Assembly (NCBI GenBank): GCA_013368315.1
Contig: JAACJM010000110.1
Location: 124,001-188,000, forward strand
Reading direction: 5' to 3'
Source of the DNA: Tetrapyrgos nigripes
Taxonomy: Eukaryota > Basidiomycota > Agaricomycetes > Agaricales > Campanellaceae
DNA: 64,000 bases
How positions within the stretch are numbered: the stretch's first letter is position 1; every line of letters begins with the position of its first letter. This document shows positions 24,419 through 36,921 of the stretch, piece by piece. Made by a program: the position numbers and the translations under genes. The notes below the pieces were generated by a model. It was given only the letters and a program-made list of their open reading frames with translations. It did no database searches and was not told where the DNA came from.

Positions 24419-26537
24419 TATGTCCTGAATACGTCCTGAATACACCCTGAATATGTCCTGAATACGCCTTGAATATGTCCTGAATACACCCTGAATATGT
24501 CCTGAAGATGCCTTGAATATGTCCTGAATATGCCTTGGATATGTCCTGGATAAACCCTAAATATGCGCTGAATATGTCCTGAATACACCCTGAATACATC
24601 CTGAATACATCCTGAATACACCCTGAATATGTCCTGAATATGTCCTGTGAATACACCCTGAATATGCCCTGAATATGCCTTGAATACGCCTTGAATACAT
24701 CCTGAATATGCCCTGAGTGCTGAATACACCTTGAATATGTCCTGAATACACGCTGAATATGTCCTGAATATGTCCTGAATATGTCCTGAATATGTCCTGA
24801 ATATGTCCTGAATATGTCCTGAATATGTCCTGAATAGACCTTGAATATGTCCTGAATAGACCTTGAATATGTCCTGAATACACCCTGATTAAATCCTGAA
24901 TACATCCTATGGATTCTCCATGAACCCTAAATACACCCTGAATACGTCCTGAACACACCTTGAAGACATCCTGAATACACCCTGAATACACCTTGAATAC
25001 ACCTTGAATACATCCTGAATACACCCTGAATATGTCCCGAATATGCCCTGAATATGCCTTGAATATGTCCTGAATACACCCTGAATACATGCTGATTACA
25101 CCTTGAATACATCTTGAATACGCATGGAATACGCCCTGAATACACCTTGAATACACCTTGAATATGTCCTGAATATGTCCTGTGAATTCTCTGTGAATAC
25201 ACCCTGAATACACCTTGAATACACCTTGAATACGCTTTGGATACATCATGAATATGTCCTGAATACATCCTGAATACACCTTGAATACGTCCTGAATATG
25301 CTTTGAATACGTCCTGGATACATCTTGAATACGTCTTGAATATGTCTTGAATACGCCTTGAATACGTCCTGAATACACCCTGAATATGTCCTGAATATGT
25401 CTTGAATATGCCCTGAATACACCTTGAATATGTCTTGAATACATCCTGAATATGTCCTGAATACACCTGAAAATGCCCTGAATACGTCCTGAATACGTCC
25501 TGAATATGTCCTGTGAATTCTCCATGAACCCTGAATACTCCTGAATACCCCTTGAATGCACCTTGAGTACACCTTGAATAGGTCTTGAATACACCTTGAA
25601 TATGTCCTGAATATGTCCTGAATATGCCCTGAATACATCCTGAATACATCCCTGAATATGCCCTGAATATGCCTTGAATACGCCTTTAATACATCCTGAA
25701 TATGCCTTGAATACATCTTTAATACGCCCAGAATAGGCCCTGAATATGTCATGAATACGTCATGAATACACCCTGAATATGCCCTGAATATGTTTTGAAT
25801 GCGCCCTGAATACGCCTTGAATATGCCTTGAATACGTCCTGAATATGCCCTGAATACATCCTGAATACATCCTGAATACATCCTGAATACGTCCTGAATA
25901 TGCCCTGAATACGTCCTGAATATGTCTTGAATATGCCCTGAATATGTCCTGAATACGCCTTGAATATGTCCTGAATATGTCTTGAATACACCCTGATTAC
26001 ACCCTGAATACACCTTCCTGAATACGTCTTGAATACATCTGGAGTACGCCTTGACTATGTGCTGAATACACCCTGGATATGTCCTGAATACGTCTTGAAT
26101 ACACCCTGAATATGCCCTGAATACACCTTGAATACACCTTGAATACATCCTGAATGCATCTTGAATATGTCATGAATACGCCCTGAATATGTCCTGAATA
26201 CACCTTGAATATGTCCTGAATATGTCTTGAATACATTTTGAATATGCCTTGACTACATCCTGAATACACCTTGAATATATCCTGAATAGGTCTTGAATAT
26301 GTCTTGAATACGCCTTGAATACATCCAGAATACACCCTGAATACATCCTGAATATGCCTTGAACATGTCCTGAATATGTCTTGAACACGCCCTGAATACG
26401 TACTAAATATGTCTTGAATATGTCCTGAATATGTCCTGAATATGTCTTGAATATGTCCTGAATATGTCCTGAATATGTCCTGAATATGTCCTGAATATGT
26501 CCTGAATATGTCCTGAATATGTCCTGAATATGTCCCT
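24419..26537. repeat. Minisatellite: ~190 units of 11 bp
   Basis: The consensus on the plus strand is CCTGAATA followed by CG, TG or CA and one pyrimidine-rich step to the next unit (for example TGAATATGTCC, TGAATACGTCC, TGAATACACCC). Units keep an 11-bp register for more than 2.1 kb with occasional indels. A longer-range repeat is suggested by CTCCATGAACCC at about 24918 and 25520. Because 11 is not a multiple of three and the minus strand lacks stops in the unit, all three minus frames stay open for up to 345 codons and encode the same 11-residue pattern (YSGHIQDIFRT). These are not taken as genes. Confidence 0.97.
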
Positions 26538-26916
26538 GAATCCTTCCATATCATTTGTCCTCAATTGTTCCTTTTTTACCCATCTTTGTTTTTGATAAAT
26601 TTCCTGTAAGTCTTGATGCCTTACAGCATACATTCCAAACTCTCAGCATCCATGTAAAACCTCTGCAATACTTTGTTTCTTACTGCAGTATTACTGTGAC
26701 TTAACTGTCACATTGTTTATCCTCTGTCACGGCACTGGAATTTTCAGGTGAATTACCACATTCCTTTTTGATTCTTGTATTGTCTCTGTAATCCATACTG
26801 TCTTACCAATGTATTACTGTGACTCAAATGTCACAGTAAGTCTCCTGTAAATACCTTTATCAGAACTGAAGATTTACTACATAATCCAATGTTGTAAATC
26901 CCCTGTAATACTCTCT
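26538..26916. repeat. Right inverted arm flanking the 11-bp satellite
   Basis: Inverse of 24049-24418, starting CCCTGAATCCTTCC and ending about CCTGTAATACTCTCT. Similarity to the left side stops at 26916, where unrelated sequence begins. The right side is therefore shorter than the left, which carries a further 470 bp of related repeats. Confidence 0.9.
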
Positions 26917-28062
26917 CGGGCTCCATCTCTGGTTGTATCAAGCTCGCTGGATTGCATGCAAAGTTGGTGAAGGGATGAGACTTGGCCACACAAGGAGAGG
27001 TGTCTGGAATCTGGTCCATATGTTTTCGCAATCGTTCCAGGAGGTTTTCAGCATCAGCGGAGATGGAAAGACGTGTTATTGGAGCAGTAGAGGTCTCTCG
27101 GAGTGGCTTAGGAGGAGATGGAGGCTGTACAGTGCCGGTCTGCAAGGTGGAAGGTACTGGGACAATGGGTGTAGGTGTGAGGGATTTATTGCCGGTCTTT
27201 GCAGTGTTGCCAGAGTCCGGGCCATGGCCCCATTGGCCCTGAACCGACCCTGGACTGACCCCGAGGTCCAGGTCCAGTGGCTATGTAAGACCTGACCTGG
27301 ACCTGGAGAGTCGAGGGTCAGAGGCTGAGGAGGGCTGACCCGGTCCGGACCTCTGGACCTCAGGTGTCGGTATGACTGAGTTTAGGCACTTTGAGTGGCT
27401 TCGATGACCTTCTTTTGACCTTTTTGATAGAGGATCTGGTGACCTGAGTTGCTGTATTGGTTGCCACAGCGCGCTCTCACCAAAATAGCAGTACTCGGAA
27501 GATGCTGAGCATGACCTCGAAGCTGCATAAATGTTACTATCCATACCCCTGAAGTGACAAGGGCCCCAGAAGTGAAAATTTTCAAGAAATATGTCCATAT
27601 CTTTGTCCCTCCCTCATGTCCCTTAGTAGAAACTGAACAGTAAATACCTCTATACCTTATCTTCATTTCTATGTAGTCAGAATTTCCAGATGTGCACCGA
27701 GATGTTTGCCATGGGCCGCAAACGATGAAAAACTGCGTTTCTGTGAGCGTGACAGAAGTGAAAAGGTTTAGAACATGGTATTCCTCTGGAGAAAATATTC
27801 AGGGCTTTTTCTAGTACATCATAGTGCATATATGTATCTGTATGACTACTTTTTGAGGTCAAAATTGAGGAGTTATGCATCATCAGGTTCAAGCGGTTGC
27901 AGTCGAGGGTGAAAACTTGATTTAAACTCCGCTCAGCACCTGCCTTTTCAATGAGTGTCACACCAGTGACATCTCAACGGCACACAGGTGTGCCACCCCC
28001 GACTCCAGGTAGTATAGGCAGACATGCCTTATATACTGAGACTCGCTTCACTTAGTGACATG
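26917..28062. other. Gene fragments and GGTCC-rich repeat, nothing intact
   Basis: On the minus strand, 27145-26917 reads as a protein-like piece (LSISADAENLLERLRKHMDQ) cut off at the satellite arm; its family is not recognised. 27240-27365 is dense in GGTCC/GGACC motifs and resembles 38925-39065. On the minus strand 27961-27677 encodes a 94-residue open frame (MTLIEKAGAERSLNQ) of unknown family. None has a full gene structure. Confidence 0.4.
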
Positions 28063-29832
28063 TTATATAACAAAGTATTTGTATAGACATAACAGAAATA
28101 AGCAGGAATAAGCTTCTAACTGATTCTGATCGGCGTCAGGATCCAGGAAAGTGGCATTTGGATGTTTGGAAAAGCAGGAGGATTCTTGATCAAAAAGAGC
28201 TTGAGCGTCAGAGGTATGATCGTAAATGATATGATCTTGTAGACCAGGTAAAATATCGTTCTCCAGATACATGCTCAAGATAGCGGCACAGGGAGGAGGA
28301 AGTTAGAAAATTCAACAATGTCCAAATAACTGATTTATGCACCATTAACTGCTTTATTTGTCGTAATTCTTGCAGTGTCAGTTTTTTGGGACCAACAAAG
28401 GCCACACCAATCATGTTGTTGAGGTGGTTGGGAGTCCAAGGTAGAACATTGGCAGTAGAAACAGTATTTAGTTCAAAAGCACATGCATTGCCATGAAGTA
28501 CACGCGGTTGGTCCTCTTCAAGTGAACCATAGAGACGCAAAACATGCACAGTGGTGTGATAGATTGCACATACCATCTCTTCAGCCCAAGTGATGTTTAA
28601 ATCCCATAATTCAAATGGCAATTCACCTCTATACAAGTTATTGGCAAGTGACAGTGCTGGTAAACTGCTCTTCGAAAGGGAGGAGAGACATGAATGGCAT
28701 AAATACACTTTGACACCTTGATCAGTAGAGAGCACACCTTTTTTCGAAAGCAACGCGCAATTCAATGAGGAGTCGGCATATGTAAAAGTATCCGGAGAAG
28801 CGTGAGAGATGATAAAAGGATCAATCTGTTTCAAAAGTGTAAGACTAGGAAAATCCAAAACAGCGAGGTATTGACCTGAATGTTCAAAGTCATCACAAGC
28901 ACAGCAAGCACAGCATTTAGCCAGGATATAGATTGTTTTTTGTCAGTAAGCAGACGTGCAGCTCAATATTGTAGACATAGGTATTTCCTGAGGCCAGTGC
29001 TCTCTTTGTTCCAAGTAATCTGGCATGTACATATCAACTTGATCAAAAGTGGGGGCACGTAAAATTTGCAGTACAGCATCTGAAATACTACGATTGTCTT
29101 CACCGTATTCAAACAAGATTTCAGTTACTGAGCCAAATGTATGAGCAAGCAGTTTGCAGATAGCTGAAACTCAATCTTCAGACGCGAAGGAAAAACAAGG
29201 AGTACCAGGGAAGTAAAATAAAAAACTTGAGCTAGATCATCATTTGATAGACTGGATAGCAACTTGAAGCGAGCGACAAAGAAACGAGATAGGATATCCG
29301 ACAAGATGTTTGATTGACCTTGAAAACCTTGTGTATGAATGTGGTATTCAACAACATCATATGTCGTCCTGGTTTTGACCGGGATCGATGTAATAAATTC
29401 GGCTATAGAGTCCAGAGACTCGAATGAATGGGTAATAAGATGTGCATTGTCAGGATTGAGAAGCCAATGATTATAATCCTTAATCATTCCAGGTCGGATT
29501 ACACCATACAGTACCTTTTCACCAAAAATATGGTTGAAACCTGCTCCAAGCTTCTGGTCTACAAAGAGATAGTGTGCATGGTACTCGTGTTCAGCAATGG
29601 GCAACAGAAAAGTATCAGTAATAATGAGATTGTCAACAATGAAATTGGCTATCAATTCAGCTCATACACGTTTGAGTAGCTTGTTCGGAGCATTGCAATC
29701 AATACGACAATGTATATGACATAGTTCGATCACAGACAGCCGTTCTAAAAATTGACTCAGCCTTTGAGCAGAAAGTGCAAGAAAGCAGGGGCTAGAAGCA
29801 GCTGCTTGACGAAGGGAATCACAAAGTGTCAT
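28063..29832 (-). pseudogene. Helitron-type N-terminal protein region (DUF6570), decayed
   Basis: Starts MTLCDSLRQAAASS at 29832 and shifts frame near 29665 into a long open piece (29655-29125, VLYGVIRPGMIKDYNHWLL). After a stop near 28950 comes the recognisable DUF6570-like region: a Cys-rich finger (YLCHSCLSSL), SLANNLYRGELPFEL, WAEEMVCAIYHTTVHVLRLY, then RVLHGNACAFELNTVST and the end piece ILPGLQDHIIYDHTSD at about 28250. This domain order is typical of the N-terminus of fungal Helitron helicase-replicase proteins (family knowledge). The Rep and helicase parts are absent. A copia-A element sits 45 bp upstream of the start. Confidence 0.7.
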
Positions 29833-29877
29833 GGCGGGTACTAAATGACTTTGGATATGGTGCGGAGTGGTATATAT

Positions 29878-30228
29878 TGTTAAGCAGGCATGGTACAGTC
29901 CTGTACACTACTAAACGCAGTGGCAACCACGCAACTTACCTGTGGATAGAGAATAGCTTGTAAGGCTTGTAAGAGGCTTATTGAGCGATGAGAGTTAAGT
30001 ATAAAACTTGTTATTTGGAGGACTATCTACGAGTCCTTATATACCTTTGAGGAGGTACAAATACATGTAAACTAATACTAGAGTAACAATAAGATTCTAT
30101 TGTACTTGATAGTACAATGCTGGTTTCATACACTATTGTCATACTACATTTATTGTTCTATTTATAACTACTACTATTGTTCTACATAGATGACGTTGAT
30201 GGCTGCAACTGAATGTGCCAATTCAACA
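29878..30228 (-). repeat. 3' LTR of the decayed copia-A copy
   Basis: 351 bp, TG...CA ends. On the coding strand it is preceded by the polypurine tract AGCAAGGGGGAG (30229-30240). It holds a minus-strand TATATAAGG that could serve as promoter in the equivalent 5' LTR. Confidence 0.95.
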
Positions 30229-30391
30229 CTCCCCCTTGCTAAGCAGCACAGTAGTGCGTGTAAGCATAGGTAGGCGCTGTAAGCAGCCATGGAAGGAAGG
30301 GATCCAGTGCCTCAATATTTTCGATGTGATTTATAGGACTTTCTTCAATTATAAAACTGAAGTCCTAATTGATTCCTGAACTTCTCAAACT

Positions 30392-33300
30392 TTACTCAAT
30401 CTGGAACTTTAGTGAGTAGATCTGCAGGGTTATTGCTTCCTTTAATGAAGAATAACTTGACTGTCTCGTCGATGACTTTTTCTCAAACAAAATGATATTG
30501 AATATCAATGTGCTTGGTTCGCTTATCCGTGACAGGGTTTGATGCAATAAAAATTGATCCCTGATTGTCACCATAAATTGGAATAGCATGGAGAGGATAT
30601 TCGATTTCACTGAGAAGAGTCTTGATCCAGAATACTTGTCGACTGCAGTCACTAAGTGCCATGTATTCAGCTTCAGTCAAAGATAGGGCAACAGTTTTTT
30701 GTTGTCTAGACGTCCAGCTAAATGGTGCTTGGGCTAATTGTAGAAAGAAGCCAGTTTGAGATTTGCGAGATCCAGGATCTGATCCCCAATCAGAGTCTGT
30801 ATAGGCTGATAAGCCTTCTCCCCCTCAACTGTTGTATACAAGAGCATATTTTCTAGTGCCAACGAGGTAACGGCAAATGTCTTTCGCCTTATTGTAGTGC
30901 TCTTGTGAGGGGTTTGCAGCAAATTGCGCAAGTTTTGTGACAGCAAAGGAGATATCAGGATGTGTTCCTAACATTAAGTAGAGTAAGGATCCGATTATCT
31001 CCTGGTAACTTTGACGAAGAGTATAATTGACAGGAGCGTCTTTTGGAAGAGGAAGAGGGTGATAATTGGCAGTAATGGGGTAGCAGAAACTTTTGCGTTT
31101 TGCATTCCATATGTCTCTAGGATTTTATCCAGATAAGCACACTGGTCTAAAGAGACCTTGCTGCCTTTCCTGGTAATTCTCATCCTAAGGAATTCTTTGG
31201 CATCGCCTAGATCCCTACATTCCCATCTCTTCATAAAGTTTCCTTTGAGTTGTAAGACTAAGGTTTTGTTAGCTCCACAGAATAGAGTGTCATCCACATA
31301 GACTATGGCAATAACGATAGAATTTTCAATAAGATCATTGTTGGCATCATAGTGTTTGTGAATGAAGATTCTGGCGTCGGAAATGATTCGTTTAAAACCA
31401 AGTTCCGCCATGGACTTATCAAGACTTTTCCACCATGCAAGTCCTGCTTGTTTGAGTTCGTAAAGAGCACGAAGAAGCCGGACCTTTTCTTTAAAGGCTT
31501 CTGGTTGTTCCATATAGATTTCTTCATCGAGTAAGCCATATAAATAGGCTGATCGGACGTTGACACTGGATACGTGCCAACCTTTAAGTGCAGCTAAAGC
31601 AAAGATTAAGCGCACAGTCTTGAATCGAACAACAGGCAAATATACTTGATCAAAGTCTATGCCTTCGATCTGTGAAAAACCTTTTGCAACAAGTCTTGCC
31701 TTTTTACGACCATCAGACTTGATGTCGAAGACCCATCGGTTTTTGATGACTTTCCTATCTGTAGGTCTTTCGACCAATTCATAGGTGTCGCGCTTGCGAA
31801 GAGCCTCTAGTTCTTCGCAGCAAGCGACTTTCCATTCCTCCTGCACATCTTTAGGTAAGAGTGCAATATCTTTGAATGTCCATTCGCAAATATTACGGAC
31901 ATTCGGTTGATTCCCATCATTCTTCGAAGTAATTTTCTGAATAAGCAAGTGGGAATCGATTTCTCCAGGAGCAACTGCCTGTATAAGCAAGAAGTTTATA
32001 GATACTCCCCCTTCCCGGCATGGTTCTGCCATATGTTCTGATTCAGGGCATGCAGAGTCATCACTCTCGGCTTGCTGCTCCCCCTGGGGTGCACTTCCAG
32101 ATGCAGAACTAGGTCCGGGAACCTGTTGCTCTGCAGCTTGTTGACGTCGGTGTTCTCTCCGAGCGTCTCTCTCTGCTTTAGCTTTTGCTTCCGCTCTTTT
32201 ATCAGCTGCGATTTGAGGTTCAAGATTGCGTGTAACTTGTACGGGGTGTTTATCTCCATACCGTTTGTTTGGTTCACTAACACTCTCGCTTCGACGTGTT
32301 GGTTCTCCATAATCCTGTCTTGGTCTAGTGACTTTTCGAGGTGCCTCAGGAGGTGGTGTCTCCCTTGGAGGTGGCATTATAGGCCTTCTTGATTCTCAGT
32401 TCTAAGTCACTATCTGGGGACGAAGGCGGTGGATCCTGTTCAGGTTCGTCGTCACGAAGCTGATCAGGTCTCCTTATGGAAGGGATGCGAGGAGGACGAT
32501 GATCAAAATCTTCATCATCATCGTCAGGGATTGGTTGTGGTAGAGGAGTGTCATCACTTTGCGACGACTCAATAGGAAGTTGTTTCGAACCACGAGATTG
32601 AGTTTTACATCGAGAAAAGAAGTCTTCCTCAAACACGGCTTGTGGGGATGTAAATTCCGCATTGTTTGTACGCATGAAAAGATTTCCACGTTCTCCCAGT
32701 GCTACACCAAGATACGTCATGAGTTCTGACTTGGAAGCGAGTTTGTTCTTTTGAGTTTCCTTGGGTTTAAAGACATAAGCTCCACAGCCAAAAACTTGCA
32801 AATGATCGATACGCGGTTTTTCCTTTTCAAGCATTTCAAATGGAGTTATCCATTTGTGTCGTCGTAAGGGAGTATGTCGATAGACATACAATTCATGACA
32901 GACAGCATATTCCCACGAGGATTCAGGTAGACACGCTAGCTTCATCATTGCCAGTGCCTTATCCATTAGGGTGCATATAAAGTGCTCCGCTCGACCATTC
33001 TGTTGATGAATGTATGGTGCACTTTTAAGGATTCTAATACCCTTCTCGAGTAACATTTCTCGGTAGGTGCCTTTGATGAATTCACCACCCATATCAGACA
33101 TCCACTGTTCGACTTTCGTCTTATATTGAGTTTCTACCATCGCAAGGAACTGGCGAGTGGCAGTTAGTGGTTGTATCTTGTCTTTAAGAAATCGTACCCA
33201 AGCATCTGAAGTGTAATCATCAAAGAAGACGATTATATACTTGTACTTGTGGTAAGAGATAGTGGGAATTCCTTCAAATCTGTATGGATAATTTGGAAAG

Positions 33301-36300
33301 GATGAGTAGCACGTCATTGGCTAGGAGGGTAAGCTTGTTTGGGAGTTTTGCACAAAGGAAGCTCCTTCGGAATGATGAATTCAGGAGTGCCAAGGGTGTG
33401 TTGTCGGATATGTTTTAGAACAGCACGAGAGGGATGTCCTATACAACGATGTAAGATCTCGTAGTTGATAAGATAAATCAAAAGATTGGCTTTAGAAGCA
33501 ACAATTTTCGATTTGTGTGGAAGATAGTATAGCGTTTCTTCCGGTATACGCTTTGAGAAAGTCAAGAATGTTGTATTTCTCGAGATGGTGATATGATCGG
33601 AGTTACCATGCATAAGCATGTTGTCATTTAAGAATTGACCGACAGATAAGAGTCGTTGATTTAGATCGGGAATGTAATAGACCGGATCTAATTTCATAAC
33701 TCTTTTACGTTGAGAGATCAGGACTGTTCCGGATGCACGAATATTCGTGAATCCATTGGCAGTTTTCACTGGAATTGGTTTTATATAACTCAATTCAACA
33801 AAGTCATTGATGTCGAACGTAAAATGCACTGATGCTCCAGAGTCAAGTAACCATCCATCACCGAAGTGGATTTTGACAGTATCAGATCTCTTCTTCTTAC
33901 ACTTCTGGCATAATGAAAACAAAGTGCCACAGGCACATAAATATTTATTGTTGCCACCAGGGCTAGTGTACAGTTCATTATAAATAAAAGGGGTTGTTAA
34001 ACCCAGAGGAGCGGTATGTAATAAATATATACATGAAGAACCTGCTTCCATATTACGAGCTGCTGGGAAAAGCACATCAGTACTTTTATTCATAAGATCT
34101 GAAGTGAGATCTGACCTGAGATAACTGTTGTCCATGCCAGACACCTCAGAGTCTAGGGACCAACCATAATTATTTGCGGCACTGCTGATAACCATGGCGG
34201 GTGTAGAAGGTCTTGGACTTGGAATTCCGTCTGACCATGTCCCTACTGCAGCAATACTCGCTGACGAAGTTGCCTCTCCGGGATCTGTAGAGTGGCTCAT
34301 CCTGCTGAGCGATCGCGGAGTTGACATATACTCGAGGTCGCTGGTGCTGGATAGGCTCAGAGGTATGCTCCGGAGTACTGGCATTGAACTCAGAGTCAGG
34401 ACCCTGGATGGTAATTCCTCCTCCATTTCCATTCCTCCTAGTCCGACTGTTGCGTCTCTCTGCCAATCGAGCAGCTCGTCGAACCTTCCATCCTCGTTTT
34501 CGAGATGAGGAGTTAGCCATTCCCATCCTGTTGAAGTCGTTCCAGGTGTTAGACTTGCAACACGACTGGAGGGTAAGGACTGAGTGGTCATGCCACTGGG
34601 ATGTGCAGGCAGTGAGCCACTTTGCATCTCGCTGCGGACTGCAGCAAGGCGTTGGACCAGAGAAAGAGTGCCCGTTGATGCACAGGTGTTCACTACTGCT
34701 CGGAATGGAGTTGCTACTTCCCCATAGATGTGGAGAGGGTCCTCGGGATTCTGGAATCTCTCCCCAAGGTGAATTCCACACTCCATTATCTCGGCAGCAG
34801 GATCTGAGGCAAGACGGTCAATAAGTGGAACAGGGGTCCTTGTGTCCTGCGGTACCTTTACACCTGACTCCGTCGTTGTGGAGCCAAACACACTTCCAAG
34901 TTCCGAGGTGTTCACCAGAGTGTCCTCGTTCCAATTGGCATCTTCTTCCTGAACGCATCCCATATCGGCATCTGAATCGGTCTGAGTTCCGACCGAACGA
35001 GTGAAGGCATCATTCCAGCTGTCATTACATCCCCAACCATCAGAAGATGATTGAAGATTATTCCAATAGATGCGTTCTGTGAGAGTGGGTTTGGGACGAG
35101 GAGCAGGGGTAAGGAGAGTGAAAGAGGAAAGATCAGGGTTAGACATGACTACATCCTCAAGAGCAGCAACAGTCTCACCAGATGGTCTCGCACCAATATT
35201 GCGTGCAAGATTGATAGCTCTTTTGGTACCTGTGAAAAAGGCATCAAAAGGCTTTTCCGTTTCCATGAAGAATGGCTTACGGGAATCAACTGCAGCGGGC
35301 ATGTCGATGAAGGTGACTGTGTGCATCATGGGAGACATATCCCTATGAACAAGATGTGCCTGTCCCTGTCTCTTGGCCTGTTCGTTTTTTCCAGCTCGAC
35401 CTCCACGATGGAAATGAGCTTTGCCCTTTCCCTTTCCCTTGCCTTTTCCTTTATTATCTCCATTAGTGCCGCTGCTGCTGCCACTAGGGCGCTGCTGCTG
35501 CTGCTGTTAGAAACTAGGATTACCGTCCTTTCGCTTGACAGCTGAAAGACAGTTGGCCTGTGGTTTTCCCTTCAAAGCCCCTTGGCGAGATTCCCAGACA
35601 TTGACAATCTCGCTTTGTAGTTCATCAAGATCTTGATTGTTGATTTGTGAGATAGATAATTGAGTATATTGATTGATTATATACTCATATCTGGGAGGGA
35701 GTTTCGATATGATGAACATGACTATGAGAAAATTGGGGATTTTTGTAATGGAAGCGGTTGGAGTTGTGGAGTCGGTAGTATCAGTAGAGATACCAGCGGC
35801 ACTAACCCTATCGAAGTGCATACAAATAAGCTCGATTGTAGCACTAGGATTAGCGTCATTAGGAATGGTGATGGAAGTGGCACATTTAAAGTCGGTGTAG
35901 ACTGCGGAAACTCCAGGTTTCCCGTAGGTATTTTTGAGAGTAGTCCAAATTTCTTTGGCACTAGTCATACCGAGTGTCTTCTGACGAATAGCAGGAGAAA
36001 GACGAAGCTTGATTGACCCAATGGCCTTATCGTTCTTCTCATCCCAGTCGGCCTGTTTCTTTAGAGCCACCGTGATAGCCTCAGCTTGAGCCGCCATATC
36101 TTCAGCAGATAGAGGAGAGACAGAACTCACGGTGGCGTCGCTAGGGCGATCAGAGCCAAGGACTGAACTAAGTCCAGTGGCCTGGAGCCAGGAGAGAAGA
36201 ATGTCGGCCCAGATGTTGAAATCAACACCGGAGAAGACGGGGACAGTGGTCATCAAAACATTGGAAGACATCTTTGATAAGTTCTGGGGAAGGTCAACTG

Positions 36301-36307
36301 TCAGCAT
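30392..36307 (-). pseudogene. Copia-A gag-pol polyprotein, broken
   Basis: Collinear with the intact 1978-residue polyprotein at 46371-52307 but split into pieces: Gag (36307-35507), linker and protease (35338-33314), integrase (33317-32346), and reverse transcriptase (32377-30995), with RNase H remnants to about 30392. Gag ends at a TAA within the poly-Gln stretch where the intact copy has CAA. A short deletion near 33345 removes the second Cys pair of the integrase zinc finger. A 21-bp loss lies in the reverse transcriptase near 31485. Motifs still visible are DSGASVHFT, SDMGGEF and YVDDTLF. It cannot encode a working polyprotein, though its RNA could be mobilised by the intact copy. Confidence 0.95.
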
Positions 36308-36558
36308 TTATCCATATGCAGCATAAGAAGGCAGCAATAAATGCGCCATGCGAAAGTGAAGAGAGGCAGCGATGAACGCGCCATGACAGTGACTACTCCC
36401 CTAGATCGTCAACAACTGCAGCTGGACGTAAGTCCTGCGCTGTTGGACGTATCGTCAAGCTACCATAAAGGGCGCCACAGGCTGCCATGAAGGCGCCATC
36501 CAGGTAGTATGCGAAGTCTATGGTTTGCAGCCATTGAAGGCGCTCCCAAGGGCCTTCA

Positions 36559-36570
36559 GGGCCCATAACC
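36559..36570 (-). other. Primer-binding site of the decayed copia-A copy
   Basis: On the minus strand, GGTTATGGGCCC directly follows the 5' LTR with no spacer. It is complementary to the initiator methionine tRNA anticodon arm. Confidence 0.85.
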
Positions 36571-36916
36571 TGTTAAGCAGGCATGGTACGGTCCTGTACA
36601 CTACTAAACGCAGTGGCAACCACGCAACTTACCTGTGGATAGAGAATAGCTTGCTTGTAAGAGGCTTATTGAGCAATGAGAGTTAAGTATAAAACTTGTT
36701 ATTTGGAGGACTATCTACGAGTCCTTATATACCATTGAGGAGGTACAAATACATGTAAACTAATACTAGAGTAACAATAAGATTCTATTGTACTTGATAG
36801 TACAATGCTGGTTTCATACACTATTGTCGTACTACATTTATTGTTCTATTTATAACTACTACTATTGTTCTACATAGATGACGTTGATGGCTGCAACTGA
36901 ATGCACCAATTCAACA
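36571..36916 (-). repeat. 5' LTR of the decayed copia-A copy
   Basis: 346 bp. Compared with its partner it lacks 5 bp in the TTGTAAGG repeat and differs at a few sites, nearly all CG against CA or TG. Confidence 0.95.
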
Positions 36917-36921
36917 TATAT

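Larger units (their letters stand above)
29878..36916 (-). mobile_element. Copia-A retrotransposon, decayed full-length copy
   Basis: Bounded by LTRs 29878-30228 and 36571-36916 and by the perfect duplication TATAT (29873-29877 and 36917-36921). The coding strand is minus. The LTRs differ by several substitutions, mostly CG versus CA or TG, and a 5-bp indel, so this copy is older than the one at 45896-52992. Polypurine tract AGCAAGGGGGAG and PBS are both present. Internal coding sequence is broken. Confidence 0.97.

Noticed and set aside
24419..26537. CRISPR array
   Set aside because: Repeats are contiguous 11-bp units without unique spacers, in a eukaryotic genome with introns.
24343..26633. 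Seven overlapping minus-strand open frames of 72-345 codons
   Set aside because: All are translations of the 11-bp satellite in different frames; the lack of stops follows from the repeat unit.
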